Below are positions 13,903-22,459 of a DNA stretch of 22,465 bases, piece by piece. Source of the stretch: JBBTCJ01 sp038043285. GTDB taxonomy: Bacteria > Planctomycetota > Phycisphaerae > UBA1845. The position numbers and the translations under genes are program-made. The DNA lies in assembly GCA_038043285.1 (NCBI GenBank), contig JBBTCJ010000026.1, forward strand, positions 1 to 22,465, in the 5' to 3' direction. Position 1 is the first letter of the stretch. Every line of letters begins with the position of its first letter. The notes beneath the pieces are model-generated. The model had not been told where the DNA came from. It was given only the letters and a program-made list of their open reading frames with translations, and ran no database searches.

Positions 13903-14118
13903 AAAGGCCGCTGCACCAGCCCCGCCTAGACGGTCAGCAATTCCGCGCGCCAAGGTGCGAACAGTCCACATATGGACTGCGGATCACTTGGTAGAATGCT
14001 TCCCGATGTGGACTGTCGACGCAATCTCCGATTGGCCTCGGCCGGCCGGCATCGGGTGATTACAATGACCACCCGCAACCGGCGTTGAGGCGACGCGGGC
14101 AACGAAGCGCGCGCGAAA

Positions 14119-14142
14119 GGCGAAGAGAGCTATCTCTTCGCC
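14119..14142. other. Perfect 10-bp hairpin with 4-nt loop
   Basis: GGCGAAGAGA, loop GCTA, TCTCTTCGCC. The stem is perfect on either strand. It is not followed by a T-run in either direction, so it is not a standard terminator. It lies 16 bp from the larger inverted repeat at 14159-14232. Confidence 0.7.
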
Positions 14143-14150
14143 ATGATGCG

Positions 14151-14232
14151 CAAAAAGCAAGACCGGCGGGGCTTTTCCGTGTTCGGGCCGGAGAGAGGAG
14201 AGTAGTGGAAAAGCAAAGATCCCGCCGGTCTT
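14151..14232 (-). terminator. Large imperfect hairpin with T-rich 3' side on the minus strand, possible terminator or structured RNA
   Basis: AAGACCGGCGGG plus GCTTTTCC (14159-14178) pairs with GGAAAAGC (14207-14214) and, after a 6-nt bulge, CCCGCCGGTCTT (14221-14232). On the minus strand the stem is followed by TTGCTTTTTG. That order fits a terminator for leftward transcription, and the minus-strand open frame ends at 14231. The loop is long (28 nt), so an RNA element or mobile-element end is an alternative. Confidence 0.35.
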
Positions 14233-15117
14233 ACCTATAATGGCGACGGCGCGAGGCCAACAGTCTGTCGGAAATACCGACGGTTACGCGAACCCCCCAA
14301 AAGCCATTTGGCCGTTGGTCTCGCCCGTTCAAATTATCCGCAGCCCTCAAATCTTTCCGGGCGGTTTCCCACCCGAACCGCCGAGCTGCAGGCTCCTCGT
14401 CTGCGATACAACTGGCAATTGGGATGCCAGCGTTCCGAACCCGGCACGATATCGGACCAAAGACCTCAGCGGCCAGCCAACCCCCTGTGCCCGTACCGTG
14501 GGAGCGTATGAATCCGGTCGGAACCCGGGTAGGCGTGCCGGGACGATGCACATATTGCGCGATACTCTGTCCGGCTGGTCTCCCTGTGCGTGCTTTCACG
14601 CAAAACGATTGCGCCCTTTCGCGCACGGCGGAGTCCGCGGATCCCCACAACTTGCAGTGCCGCTGGGCGAGAATGGGGGCAATCGCGTGCTCCTCGACGG
14701 CATGCGGATCGCCAACGTGCGAGGCGTATCTGAACATGCTACCGTCCACTACGGCAGGGTGTTTCACGACCGCGACTTCTCGGTAATGGGAATGAGATTC
14801 TCTTTGTTGAAAGACTTGGGGCTGCGGCATCGGATTGGAACGGGTCACTTTTTCGTCTAGCGTCGCGGTGCATCCGTGGCGTCGGGTTCCGGTCTCAAGA
14901 GGCGCGCCGCCCATGAAAGGCGACGCTACGCAAAAACAAACAATGCTCTAGTGGTCCGACTCATCTAGCATTTAGGGTTCGACGGGGCTGCTTCCTGACG
15001 GTCGTGGCTCTGATCGAAACGATGCGCTGTCGAATCCGTACCGCGACCATCAATGGAAGGGCAAGGTACCACGAGTCGGCGCGAAGCGGAGATTCAACCG
15101 GACGAAAGCCGGAACGC

Positions 15118-17382
15118 ATGGAAACGAACGCCACCATTCGTCTACGCATCGAGGGCATGAGCTGCGGCGGATGCGTCGCGCGCGTGGAGCGGGCGCTGCA
15201 ATCCGTCGAAGGGGTGGTCAGCGCTCGGGTGAATCTGACGGCGCAGGCAGCCTGGGTCGAGGTCGGCGACCGACCTGCGACGGTGGTCGATCTGGTGCGG
15301 GCGATACGCGAAGCGGGTTACGACGCGGAGGCCGCTCGCCCCGGCGACGCGGGAATCACGCGGGTCGACCGTGAACACGAGGTCCAACTTCGTCGGCAGC
15401 GTCAGGCGCTGGTGCAGGCTGTGGCCATGGCTGTCCCGATCATGGGGGTGCACTGGATCGCGCCGGTACTGCAATCGTCGGAGCATGGGGGACACGTTTG
15501 GCCTCACGCCGTCCAGGGTTTGCTGTGCCTGGTTCTGCTGGGTTCCTCGGCGGCTGGGCCGATTCTCGCCGGCGGGCTGCGGGCGGCGATGCACGGTTCG
15601 CCGAACATGGACTTGCTCATTTCGTTAGGTGTTTCCGTTGCGTTTATCGCGGGTGTCGTAAACGTGGCCGCGGGGCACGCGGATCGGGCGGACTTTCACG
15701 CGGCAGCGATGATCGTCGCGTTCATCAACGCGGGGCGATACCTGGAGCTTCGGGCGAAACATGCAGCGGGTTCGGCCGTGTCGGCGTTGGCGCAGCGCAT
15801 GCCGAGCACGGCCCAGGTTGTCGGCGAGGAAGGCATGCGCGAGGTTCCGGTGGAGTGGATCGCGGTGAACGACCGCGTTCGCGCGGCCGCGGACACGATC
15901 GTCCCGGTGGACGGAATCATCGAGGAGGGCGCGGCCTCGATGGATGAAAGCTCGGTGACCGGCGAATCGGTTCCGCACTCGCGCGGTCCGGGTGACGCGG
16001 TGACCGCGGGCAGCGTCGTGCGGGAAGGATTGATCACCGTTCGAGCGACGCGGGTGGGAGCGGAATCGACGATCGGTCGGATCGTCCGCGCGGTGGAGGA
16101 GGCGCAGGCGGGCAAGACGCGAATGCAGCGGATTGCCGACCGCGTCGCGGGGGTGTTCGTGCCGATCGTCGTCTTGCTGGCGATCGCCACCTTGCTGGGG
16201 ACGGTGCTGGCGACGGGGGCGGGTTGGGGCCTGGCTACACAGCGTGCCGTAGCAGTTCTGGTGATCGCGTGTCCATGCGCCATGGGTCTGGCAACGCCGA
16301 CGGCGGTGATGGTAGCCACCGGGGCGGCGGCGCTGCGAGGAATCCTGGTGCGCGACGCGGGAGCGCTGGAAGCGGCGGCGAGCATTGACACTATGTTCAT
16401 GGACAAGACCGGGACACTGACAACGGGGACGCCCTCTGTCGTGGACGCGACGTGGTTTGAGCCGTTTAAGGTGGTGGAACGTGTCCCTGACGACTTCCAG
16501 GCATTTCGTGATGACTCGGCAGCTACGCTGTTTCCCCTCATTGCCGCGGCGGAGCAGCCGTCGCAGCATCCGCTGGCGCGAGCGGTGGTGCGGCATGCGC
16601 GAGCGATGGGAGTGAACGTGCCCATGGCCACGGACTTCACGTCCACGCCCGGTGGCGGCGTTCGCGCGACGGTGGCGGGGCGGGTCGTCGTGGTGGGGAG
16701 CGAAAGCTTCCTTCGGACGAACGGCATCGCCGTCGCAACCGACGTCGAAGCGCGAGTCGCCGAAGCGGCGCGTGGGGGACGGACGAGCCTGTTGGCGGCC
16801 ATCGACGGGTTGATCGCCGGTATCATCCTGCTGGCCGACAGAATTCGTCCCCAAGCGGCGGAAGCCGTCGAGGAACTCTCCCGACTCGGCGTGGAATCGG
16901 TGATGCTGACCGGTGATCGGCGCGAAACGGCGGAGTCGGTGGCGAAGGAGGTGGGCGTGAAACGGTTGGTCTGCGGGATGCGCCCGGAGGACAAGCGGAG
17001 AGAGGTGGAGCGCGCCCGGTTGGAAGGGCATCGCGTCGCGTTCGTCGGCGACGGGATCAACGACGCGCCGGCTCTGGCGGCGGCCGACGTGGGGATGACG
17101 TTTGCCTCGGCGACGGACGTGGCCGTCGAAGCGGCGGACATCACCATCGTGCATGATGATTTCACGCGTTTGGCGCTGGTTGTCCGTCTCGCTCGGCGGA
17201 GCGTGCGGATCATCAAGCAAAACCTGTTCTGGGCGTTTTTCTACAACCTCGCGGCGCTTCCGTTGGCGGCGACGGGGCGGATTACGCCGGGCGTGGCGGC
17301 GGCGGCCATGATGTTCTCGTCCATCAGCGTGGTGCTCAATTCCCTTCGGCTGGGGAGGTGGCCCAACTTGCCGAGTGGATGA
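15118..17382 (+). CDS. copA: Copper-exporting P1B-type ATPase
   Basis: An inner-membrane ATPase that pumps Cu(I) out of the cytoplasm. The 754-residue protein has one N-terminal heavy-metal-associated domain (GMSCGGC, C16 and C19), then the P-type ATPase core: TGES at 281-284, the membrane metal site C385-P-C387, the phosphorylation site D429-K-T-G-T, H484-P485 in the nucleotide domain, and GDGINDAP at 644-651. YN in FWAFFYNLAALP and M...SS in AAMMFSSISVVLNS of the last two helices, with CPC, indicate Cu(I) specificity (P1B-1). ATG 15118 (METNATIRLRIEGMS) fits the family start. The frame is open upstream to 15004, but that stretch is not conserved. No chaperone (CopZ) or CueR/CsoR regulator is adjacent, so it may be regulated by a distant gene. 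Confidence 0.96.
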   Translation: METNATIRLRIEGMSCGGCVARVERALQSVEGVVSARVNLTAQAAWVEVGDRPATVVDLVRAIREAGYDAEAARPGDAGITRVDREHEVQLRRQRQALVQAVAMAVPIMGVHWIAPVLQSSEHGGHVWPHAVQGLLCLVLLGSSAAGPILAGGLRAAMHGSPNMDLLISLGVSVAFIAGVVNVAAGHADRADFHAAAMIVAFINAGRYLELRAKHAAGSAVSALAQRMPSTAQVVGEEGMREVPVEWIAVNDRVRAAADTIVPVDGIIEEGAASMDESSVTGESVPHSRGPGDAVTAGSVVREGLITVRATRVGAESTIGRIVRAVEEAQAGKTRMQRIADRVAGVFVPIVVLLAIATLLGTVLATGAGWGLATQRAVAVLVIACPCAMGLATPTAVMVATGAAALRGILVRDAGALEAAASIDTMFMDKTGTLTTGTPSVVDATWFEPFKVVERVPDDFQAFRDDSAATLFPLIAAAEQPSQHPLARAVVRHARAMGVNVPMATDFTSTPGGGVRATVAGRVVVVGSESFLRTNGIAVATDVEARVAEAARGGRTSLLAAIDGLIAGIILLADRIRPQAAEAVEELSRLGVESVMLTGDRRETAESVAKEVGVKRLVCGMRPEDKRREVERARLEGHRVAFVGDGINDAPALAAADVGMTFASATDVAVEAADITIVHDDFTRLALVVRLARRSVRIIKQNLFWAFFYNLAALPLAATGRITPGVAAAAMMFSSISVVLNSLRLGRWPNLPSG

Positions 17383-18149
17383 AGGGCGAGAGCCCGTCCA
17401 TTGCGCAGCGATGGATGAGGTACGTTCGGCGTAGTCCGAACAAGCACTGCGAACGCCGTGGATTCCTCACGGCTGCGGGGCGAAGGCCAGGCACGTTCGC
17501 GGGCCGCATCCCGTGCCGTCGCCGACGTACGTTCCCCCACGAACCGCGCAGGTGCAGGCGCTCAATCGGACTAGGCGCCCGATTCACCGTGATGGAGGGC
17601 TGGGTATGACCCGGTGCGGCGGAAGGCATCCCCCATCGGTCGATGCCCTGCGCCAGCGAAGGTTGCTGTTGGGGTCTAACGTCTGTTTTCTAGCGCTGGG
17701 TCTTGCAGCCGGGACGTTGCGCCTGGATGAAGCTCTCGCGCGAGCGAGCTAGTCGGACCCGGCCGATACTCACCTCCCAACCGACCCATCCGGAACGCTT
17801 GCGTGTCATGGGCATGTAAGCGTGGACCATGCCACCCGACCGGGTGGCCGCCGATGAAGTTCGCAGCGCACGATTTGGCACGCGAGCGAAGCTCAATACA
17901 AGGAGGACGATCGTTTCACGGTCGCGGGCGCCGGCGCCCCCGCCGCCCCGCGGCGCCCCCCCGNNNNNNNNNNGGTCGCAAGTCTCAGTTCCTGCTCGAA
18001 GAGCAGGCGGCGCTTATCGTTTAAAGCGGGAGAGGTGACTGGGGAACGGTCTTCGTGCAGTCCGCGACGGTGCCGACACCTCCTGGCGCGCAGCCGGGGG
18101 GCGGGCGGGGGCCCCGGCGCCGCCCGGCGACGCCCACCAGCCTTCCCAC
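17383..18149. other. Gene-poor stretch with hairpins and a scaffold gap
   Basis: I see no gene in this interval. It contains perfect small hairpins: GTTCGG-CGTAGT-CCGAAC (17424-17441), GCCACCC-GACC-GGGTGGC (17831-17848) and CCTGCTC-GAA-GAGCAGG (17991-18007). Very GC-rich tracts flank the gap (about 17925-17963 and 18090-18135). A conserved non-coding RNA is possible, but nothing identifies one. The rightward copA and the leftward glycosyltransferase gene converge here, so terminators are expected, but none with a T-run was seen. Confidence 0.55.
17964..17973. other. Assembly gap (10 N)
   Basis: Ten undetermined bases lie next to a run of GC-only sequence. The true distance may differ, and any open frame crossing this point is unreliable. 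Confidence 0.99.
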
Positions 18150-19988
18150 TCAATTCGTAACCATCCACCGCGCCGTCAGCTGCTCCGCGGTTGACGAGCC
18201 TGATGGTTCTGATGGGCTCTTACTGCATCCGTCACTGACTTCCGAAATAGTGTCGTGTGCTACGACCTCTTGTTGCGGCATGAACTCGGCTACTGCGCCT
18301 TGCTCCCCAAGCACGATCCATCGTTCGTTCCGCTCGGAGGCCAGCCAGTCGGCGTTTGCCTGGTCGAGTGTCTTGAAATAGAAGCGCCCAAAACGAGTGT
18401 ACTGTTCCCACCCGTCTGCCGTGACAGTCCCGTCACGCGGCGCTGCTTGGAACTCCGTCGGGGACATCCCCGAAAACGCGGTCACGAACAGGTAGCCAAA
18501 ATGTCCGTCAGCGTCGATGTAGATACGATCATAGTTCTTTTCGTGAACCTTCAGCCATTCGCCAATGTGAACAAATTGGTTTTGCGCCACGACCCCGTGA
18601 AGATCGGTCCGACGCAGGTAGCGGTACACGTCGAACAGGCCAAGCGCAGCGACGATGACTCCCAGGGCAATCGCTGCGGCCCGTGCGACTCGACGGTACG
18701 CGATTGTCCCGGTTGTCGCGTGATCCCCGGATGGTGGGAAAACGGATTCGGTGCACCAACGCGACGCCTTCGCCAGCGTGACGGCCCCCAAGGCACAGAC
18801 AATCGGATACAGCGCCCACACCCCGGAGGATCGCATTGGACTCGGCTGAACATGGGTAGCGATGGCCGGGAGGAGGGTGAAGCCGATGGCCGACGGCAAG
18901 AGCGCCCCGATTGGACCGCGACGACGCACCGCCGACACAAGCAGCGTGACAAGCCCCACATAGAAAAATGGCAAAGCAACCGCACTCAGCCGGGCCACGC
19001 TCATGGCACGATATGTACCGAATGACAGAAACAAGTAGTTCGGCTCCAGGTTGACCGTGAGATTCTTCGCCAGCGTTTCAATCCACCATCGCGGACCGTT
19101 ATCCCAGGAGTAGAATGTCGCCCAGGCGCGAGCGAAAAAATGTTCAGGGTGGGCGATCATGGCGTAGATTTGCGGCGATGCACCGATGCCCACGGTGGCC
19201 GTAAACAGGATGAGCGCCACCAGCGTTCCCTTCCTGTCTCTGCGTCGGATTCCGAACTCCCAATGGAGCAATCCAGCGCCGACCCCCGCCAGAAGCAACG
19301 CGGTCAAGCGCAGGCTGGCGTAAGCGTTAGTGGAAAGGCCGACCGCGAGACCGGCTGCGGCGACCCAAAGAGTGCCATACGTTGTCATCTTACTAGCAAT
19401 GGGGTGGAGATTGTTTACTCGTCGAGAAGGTCCATACCAAGGAGCAGCGCCTAATGGTTCAATACACTTGACGAGAAGAACCACGATCAGGATGGCGAAC
19501 AGGGGCGGTAGGCAGGTCCCAGGGTGCGCTTGGCGGGAGTATTGAATGAGGATTGGCGAGAACGTGGCAAACACCAGCGCCAAGTACCCGCCCGCGCGCC
19601 CCAGGAGCCTGCAAGCGGCAACGTAGACCAGCCAGAGGGTCACCACCCCCGCGATGGCCCCTGGCAAGCGTCCGGCCACGACCGAGAACCCCCCAAGCCA
19701 TGAGGAAACCAGCGCGAGGTAGGCGTACATTGGAGGGTGGTAATCGCCCGGCCCCATACCTCGCATGAGAATCGGCCAGGGTTCTCCCCACCGATCGGCC
19801 CCGGTGGTCGCCAGGCTGTAACCATCGTAAATGTCGGAAAGTTCGTCCTGATGCAAAGGGAGCGGCAATTGGCCCAGGGAAACCGTTCGGAGAAAGGTGC
19901 CCATGAAGAGGATGGCGATTGCGAGCATGGTGACGAACCGCCCGTGGGGCGGTTTGGTCCCCACGAACGATTGAACGAACTCCGTCAT
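18150..19988 (-). CDS. GT-C fold membrane glycosyltransferase (ArnT/PMT-like)
   Basis: A 612-residue polytopic membrane protein with about ten or more hydrophobic helices, beginning with MLAIAILFMGTFLRTVSL. The first extracytoplasmic loop carries LHQDELSDIYDGYSL with D48-E49, the acidic pair typical of GT-C enzymes that use polyprenyl-phosphate sugars. DYHPPMYAYLALVSSW and GRLPGAIAGVVTLWLVY follow the pattern of the dolichyl-phosphate-mannose/ArnT group. The C-terminal part from about residue 490 is soluble and unlike known domains. The acceptor is unknown; protein, lipid or cell-surface glycan are all possible. I chose the ATG at 19988 over an in-frame ATG at 20045 because hydropathy and a weak promoter (20020-20049) fit the shorter form. 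It stands apart from other glycan genes. Confidence 0.85.
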   Translation of the reverse strand: MTEFVQSFVGTKPPHGRFVTMLAIAILFMGTFLRTVSLGQLPLPLHQDELSDIYDGYSLATTGADRWGEPWPILMRGMGPGDYHPPMYAYLALVSSWLGGFSVVAGRLPGAIAGVVTLWLVYVAACRLLGRAGGYLALVFATFSPILIQYSRQAHPGTCLPPLFAILIVVLLVKCIEPLGAAPWYGPSRRVNNLHPIASKMTTYGTLWVAAAGLAVGLSTNAYASLRLTALLLAGVGAGLLHWEFGIRRRDRKGTLVALILFTATVGIGASPQIYAMIAHPEHFFARAWATFYSWDNGPRWWIETLAKNLTVNLEPNYLFLSFGTYRAMSVARLSAVALPFFYVGLVTLLVSAVRRRGPIGALLPSAIGFTLLPAIATHVQPSPMRSSGVWALYPIVCALGAVTLAKASRWCTESVFPPSGDHATTGTIAYRRVARAAAIALGVIVAALGLFDVYRYLRRTDLHGVVAQNQFVHIGEWLKVHEKNYDRIYIDADGHFGYLFVTAFSGMSPTEFQAAPRDGTVTADGWEQYTRFGRFYFKTLDQANADWLASERNERWIVLGEQGAVAEFMPQQEVVAHDTISEVSDGCSKSPSEPSGSSTAEQLTARWMVTN

Positions 19989-20019
19989 ATCGGTTCTTTT
20001 CGGACAATCGGGTGGGTTA

Positions 20020-20049
20020 CTTATGCTGGCGAATTGGGGAGGCAATCAA
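20020..20049 (-). promoter_or_regulatory. Weak predicted promoter of the glycosyltransferase gene
   Basis: On the minus strand, TTGATT (20044-20049) and CATAAG (20020-20025) are separated by 18 bp. Each matches the consensus at four of six positions. The predicted start near 20013 is compatible with the ATG at 19988 and not with the ATG at 20045. Confidence 0.3.
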
Positions 20050-20113
20050 GGCTGGCGGTGGGGCAGCTTCCACTGCCGTCGTCCGGCTCTTCGCGGCGCG
20101 CACGGTCCGGTGA

Positions 20114-20182
20114 CCGCGCCCTCATCGTCGCGGATCGGACCAGGATGAAACTCCGCTCCCTCACGGTCGCGGCCCTGATCAG
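20114..20182. repeat. Two tandem copies of a dispersed GC-rich motif, third copy at 13869-13899
   Basis: CCGCGCCCTCATCGTCGCGG (20114-20133) and CCGCTCCCTCACGGTCGCGG (20153-20172) are related to CCGCTTTCTCACGGGCGCGG (13869-13888). The resemblance continues for about ten further bases (ATCGGACCAGG, CCCTGATCAG, TACGGATCAGG). I recall similar CTCCCTCACGGTCGCGG stretches in intergenic regions of planctomycete genomes. Confidence 0.6.
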
Positions 20183-20392
20183 ACGGCGGCACGGATCAGC
20201 CGCATCGTACTCGCCTGGAACCTCATGGACCCTCGAGAGTGTGACTACCGAGTCTTGCCTCTTCCCCGGGGCGCCGGCGCCGCAGTCGACGCGCTGGGAT
20301 GAGTGTGGGATGGAGCGCTCCGCGATCTCGATGGTCTTTGCGACAAAGATCAACCCGCACGCTTCGCCGGCGGAAAGGACGGGAGACCCGGC

Positions 20393-22459
20393 TCAATGCC
20401 CTCCGCCGAGGGTGGATGATCCCAATCTTGTCGCCGACGACTGGGTAACGGGATCTTCGGTCGCGGTGAGCAGCCCGACGCGCAGGCGACTCGGACGTTC
20501 CGGCGATGCGTAGACCCGCTGGGTGGCGCGGATGAAGTCGGATTCTTCGGCAAAGTTGACGTTTTCGACGAACTTCTGCGGGTTGCGGTCCACCAGCGGG
20601 AACCAACTGCTCTGGACCTGGACCATGACGCGGTGCCCTTTCTGGAACGTGTGGAGCACGTCGAGCAGTTCGAGTCGGATCAGCGCCGGCTCGTTGGGGA
20701 CGAATGGTTCGGGTTTTTCGTAACTGTTGCGGTAGCGCCCGCGGAGAACTTCGCTGCGGACCATTGTCTGAGCGCCGCCGAGGCGCCAGCCCTCCTCGGC
20801 GCCTTCGGGGTCCGAGGCGTCGGGCGGAAACACGTCGATGAGCTTGACGACCCAGTCGGAATCCGTGCCGGATGTTGACACCCAGAACTCCGCCATGATC
20901 GGTCCGGCAAGGGTCACGTCCTTTTCCAGCGGGTCGGTCTGGTAGGCGAGCACGTCGGGACGACGGGCGGCGAAGCGTTGATCATCGGTCATGTACTCGA
21001 CGGTCATGCCGGTGGAGACGGCTTCGGTGTAGGGGACAGGCTTGTTGGGGTCGCTGATGTATTCGTCGAAACCGGGGTTGGTGTCGCCGGTCGGCGGCCC
21101 GTCGAAGGAGAGTTTTCCACCGGGTTGCAGGTAAATATTCCCTTCGCTCAGGCCGGTCGGCGGCCAATGGTCGAAGGTGCGCCAGCGATTGGCGCCGGTC
21201 TCGAAGACATAGGCTTCGGGCAGCGGCGGACCACAAACGCCGTTGAGTTGGCAGTTAAAGAAGGGGAACTCGATGCTCTCGCGGTAGAACTCGGAGGTCT
21301 TCGAGCCGAAGCGGGCCTTGCCGAGCTTGTCGCCGTCGCTGCGTCCCCATCCGCCGTGCCGCCACGGACCCATGACCAGCGTGTTGGTCACGCCGGGATT
21401 TTTTTCCTCGACGGAGCGGTAAATCTTCAGCGGTCCATACAGATCCTCGGCGTCGAACCATCCCCCGACGACCATGACCGCCGGGGCGACCTTGTGCAGG
21501 TGGGGGAGGATGTTCCGCGATCGCCAGAAGTCATCGTAGTCCGGATGCTGCATGGCCTGGTTCCAGAAGGCGATCTCGCCGTGGAAGTACTTTTCGTCGG
21601 CGTTCTTGAGGGATCCGAGGTCGAGGAAGAACTGGTATCCGTCGGGCGTTCCGTGGTCGAATCGCTTGCCCCACTCCTTCGTCGGAGCGGGTCGGGGTTT
21701 GCCGAAGGTGGCGAAGAAATTGAACGTGTGCGGCAGGAACAGGGCGCCGTGATGGTGGAAGTCGTCGTAGTACCAGTCGGCGATGGGCGCCTGCGGGGAG
21801 ACGGCTTTCAAGGCCGGGTGGGCGTCGATCATTCCCGCCGCGGCATAGTAACCGGGGTAGGAAATGCCCCATATGCCGACTCGACCGCTGTTGTGGGGGA
21901 CGGTTTTGACCAGCCAGTCAATGGTGTCGTAGGTATCGCTGCTCTCGTCGATCTGCGAGGGGCTTTCCTTTTTGGCGAGGTGCGGGCGCATGTTGTCGAA
22001 CTCGCCTTCGGACATGAAGCGTCCGCGAACGTCCTGGCAGACGAAGATGAAGTTCTCGGCGGCGTAGCGCTGGGCCAACGCGCTCATGGGCGGGAATTTG
22101 TCCTCGCCATAGGGGCCGCAACTGTAGGGCGTGCGGAACATCAGGATCGGGTGCGGCTTGGCTTCGTCCTTCGGTGAATAGACCGCGGTGAAGAGCTTGA
22201 CGCCGTCGCGCATGGGGATCAGGTGCTCGCGTTTCTGATAGCGTTTATCGAGATCGCTTCTTGCGGCGTCGGGTTTCGGTTGGAGGGCGCGTTGGGGGCC
22301 TTGCGACGCGCAGCCGGCGAGCGCAGCCGCGACCACCGCCGCGACCAACCGCGGCCGCAATCGCTGAACGGTCAGCGTGCGTAGAAGGACCGCCCCCGAG
22401 CCGCGGGCTTCAGAGCCTGGGAAAAAATCTCTTGACAGCCATGTTATCCTTTGAGTCAT
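20393..22459 (-). CDS. CocE/NonD-family serine hydrolase, predicted lipoprotein
   Basis: An alpha/beta hydrolase of the Xaa-Pro dipeptidyl-peptidase/alpha-amino-acid ester hydrolase group; the substrate is unknown. A catalytic triad can be proposed: S200 (WGISYPGYYAA), D336 (GGWFDAEDLYG) and H368 (GPWRHGGWG). The N-terminal domain opens with MRDGVKLFTAVYSP, and the C-terminal jelly-roll-like part includes DPLEKDVTLAGPIMAEFWVSTSGTDSDWVVKLIDVFP. A lipobox, LAGC, follows VAAVVAAA, so the protein is probably lipid-anchored. The longest frame (688 residues) starts at ATG 22459, only six bases from the window edge. That gives an unusually long stretch before the signal peptide. A TTG at 22360 would give a typical lipoprotein signal (RPRLVAAVVAAALAGC). 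The start is therefore uncertain, but the protein itself looks complete. Confidence 0.9.
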   Translation of the reverse strand: MTQRITWLSRDFFPGSEARGSGAVLLRTLTVQRLRPRLVAAVVAAALAGCASQGPQRALQPKPDAARSDLDKRYQKREHLIPMRDGVKLFTAVYSPKDEAKPHPILMFRTPYSCGPYGEDKFPPMSALAQRYAAENFIFVCQDVRGRFMSEGEFDNMRPHLAKKESPSQIDESSDTYDTIDWLVKTVPHNSGRVGIWGISYPGYYAAAGMIDAHPALKAVSPQAPIADWYYDDFHHHGALFLPHTFNFFATFGKPRPAPTKEWGKRFDHGTPDGYQFFLDLGSLKNADEKYFHGEIAFWNQAMQHPDYDDFWRSRNILPHLHKVAPAVMVVGGWFDAEDLYGPLKIYRSVEEKNPGVTNTLVMGPWRHGGWGRSDGDKLGKARFGSKTSEFYRESIEFPFFNCQLNGVCGPPLPEAYVFETGANRWRTFDHWPPTGLSEGNIYLQPGGKLSFDGPPTGDTNPGFDEYISDPNKPVPYTEAVSTGMTVEYMTDDQRFAARRPDVLAYQTDPLEKDVTLAGPIMAEFWVSTSGTDSDWVVKLIDVFPPDASDPEGAEEGWRLGGAQTMVRSEVLRGRYRNSYEKPEPFVPNEPALIRLELLDVLHTFQKGHRVMVQVQSSWFPLVDRNPQKFVENVNFAEESDFIRATQRVYASPERPSRLRVGLLTATEDPVTQSSATRLGSSTLGGGH

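Larger units (their letters stand above)
13784..15117. other. 1.3-kb region without a recognisable gene; repeats and hairpins
   Basis: I could not assign a gene here. Two overlapping open frames exist, 14240-14860 (+, 206 codons) and 14231-14914 (-, 227 codons). Neither shows a family motif, a convincing ribosome site or clear codon bias. The minus-strand frame ends with TAA directly against the arm of the hairpin at 14159-14232, which could be a coincidence or a true gene end. Other contents are a 42-bp-period direct repeat (13841-13902), a hairpin CAGTCCA-CATA-TGGACTG at 13962-13979 with a competing third arm GTGGACTGT at 14008-14016, and the structured segment 14119-14241. I found no copper-responsive operator in front of the ATPase gene. 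Confidence 0.6.
19989..20392. other. Intergenic region with tandem degenerate planctomycete-type repeats
   Basis: No supported gene. A minus-strand open frame (20021-20353) mostly translates the repeats and has no ribosome site, so I leave it out. The right side (20260-20280) is a GC-rich tract, CGGGGCGCCGGCGCCGC. The left side carries the weak promoter for the glycosyltransferase gene. Confidence 0.6.

Noticed and set aside
14979..14996. GGTTCGACGGGG, resembling the 5' region of tmRNA
   Set aside because: The acceptor stem, tag reading frame and 3' TTCGA-CCA half are not present at the expected distance.
15625..17220. Minus-strand 506- and 531-codon frames opposite copA
   Set aside because: copA has every P-type ATPase motif in frame; the opposite frames are rich in Arg, Ser and Thr and have no recognisable motif.
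17893..18168. Open frames crossing the N run
   Set aside because: The reading frame cannot be known across undetermined bases, and no domain is visible on either side.
19989..20045. Twenty-residue N-terminal extension of the glycosyltransferase
   Set aside because: It overlaps a possible promoter and has no ribosome site; the shorter start at 19988 fits better.
20021..20353. Minus-strand 110-codon frame between the glycosyltransferase and hydrolase genes
   Set aside because: Most of it is translation of the dispersed GC-rich repeats, and there is no family motif or ribosome site.
22432..22437. Perfect TTGACA on the plus strand near the right edge
   Set aside because: No acceptable -10 hexamer lies 16-18 bp downstream within the window, and any rightward gene would be outside it.
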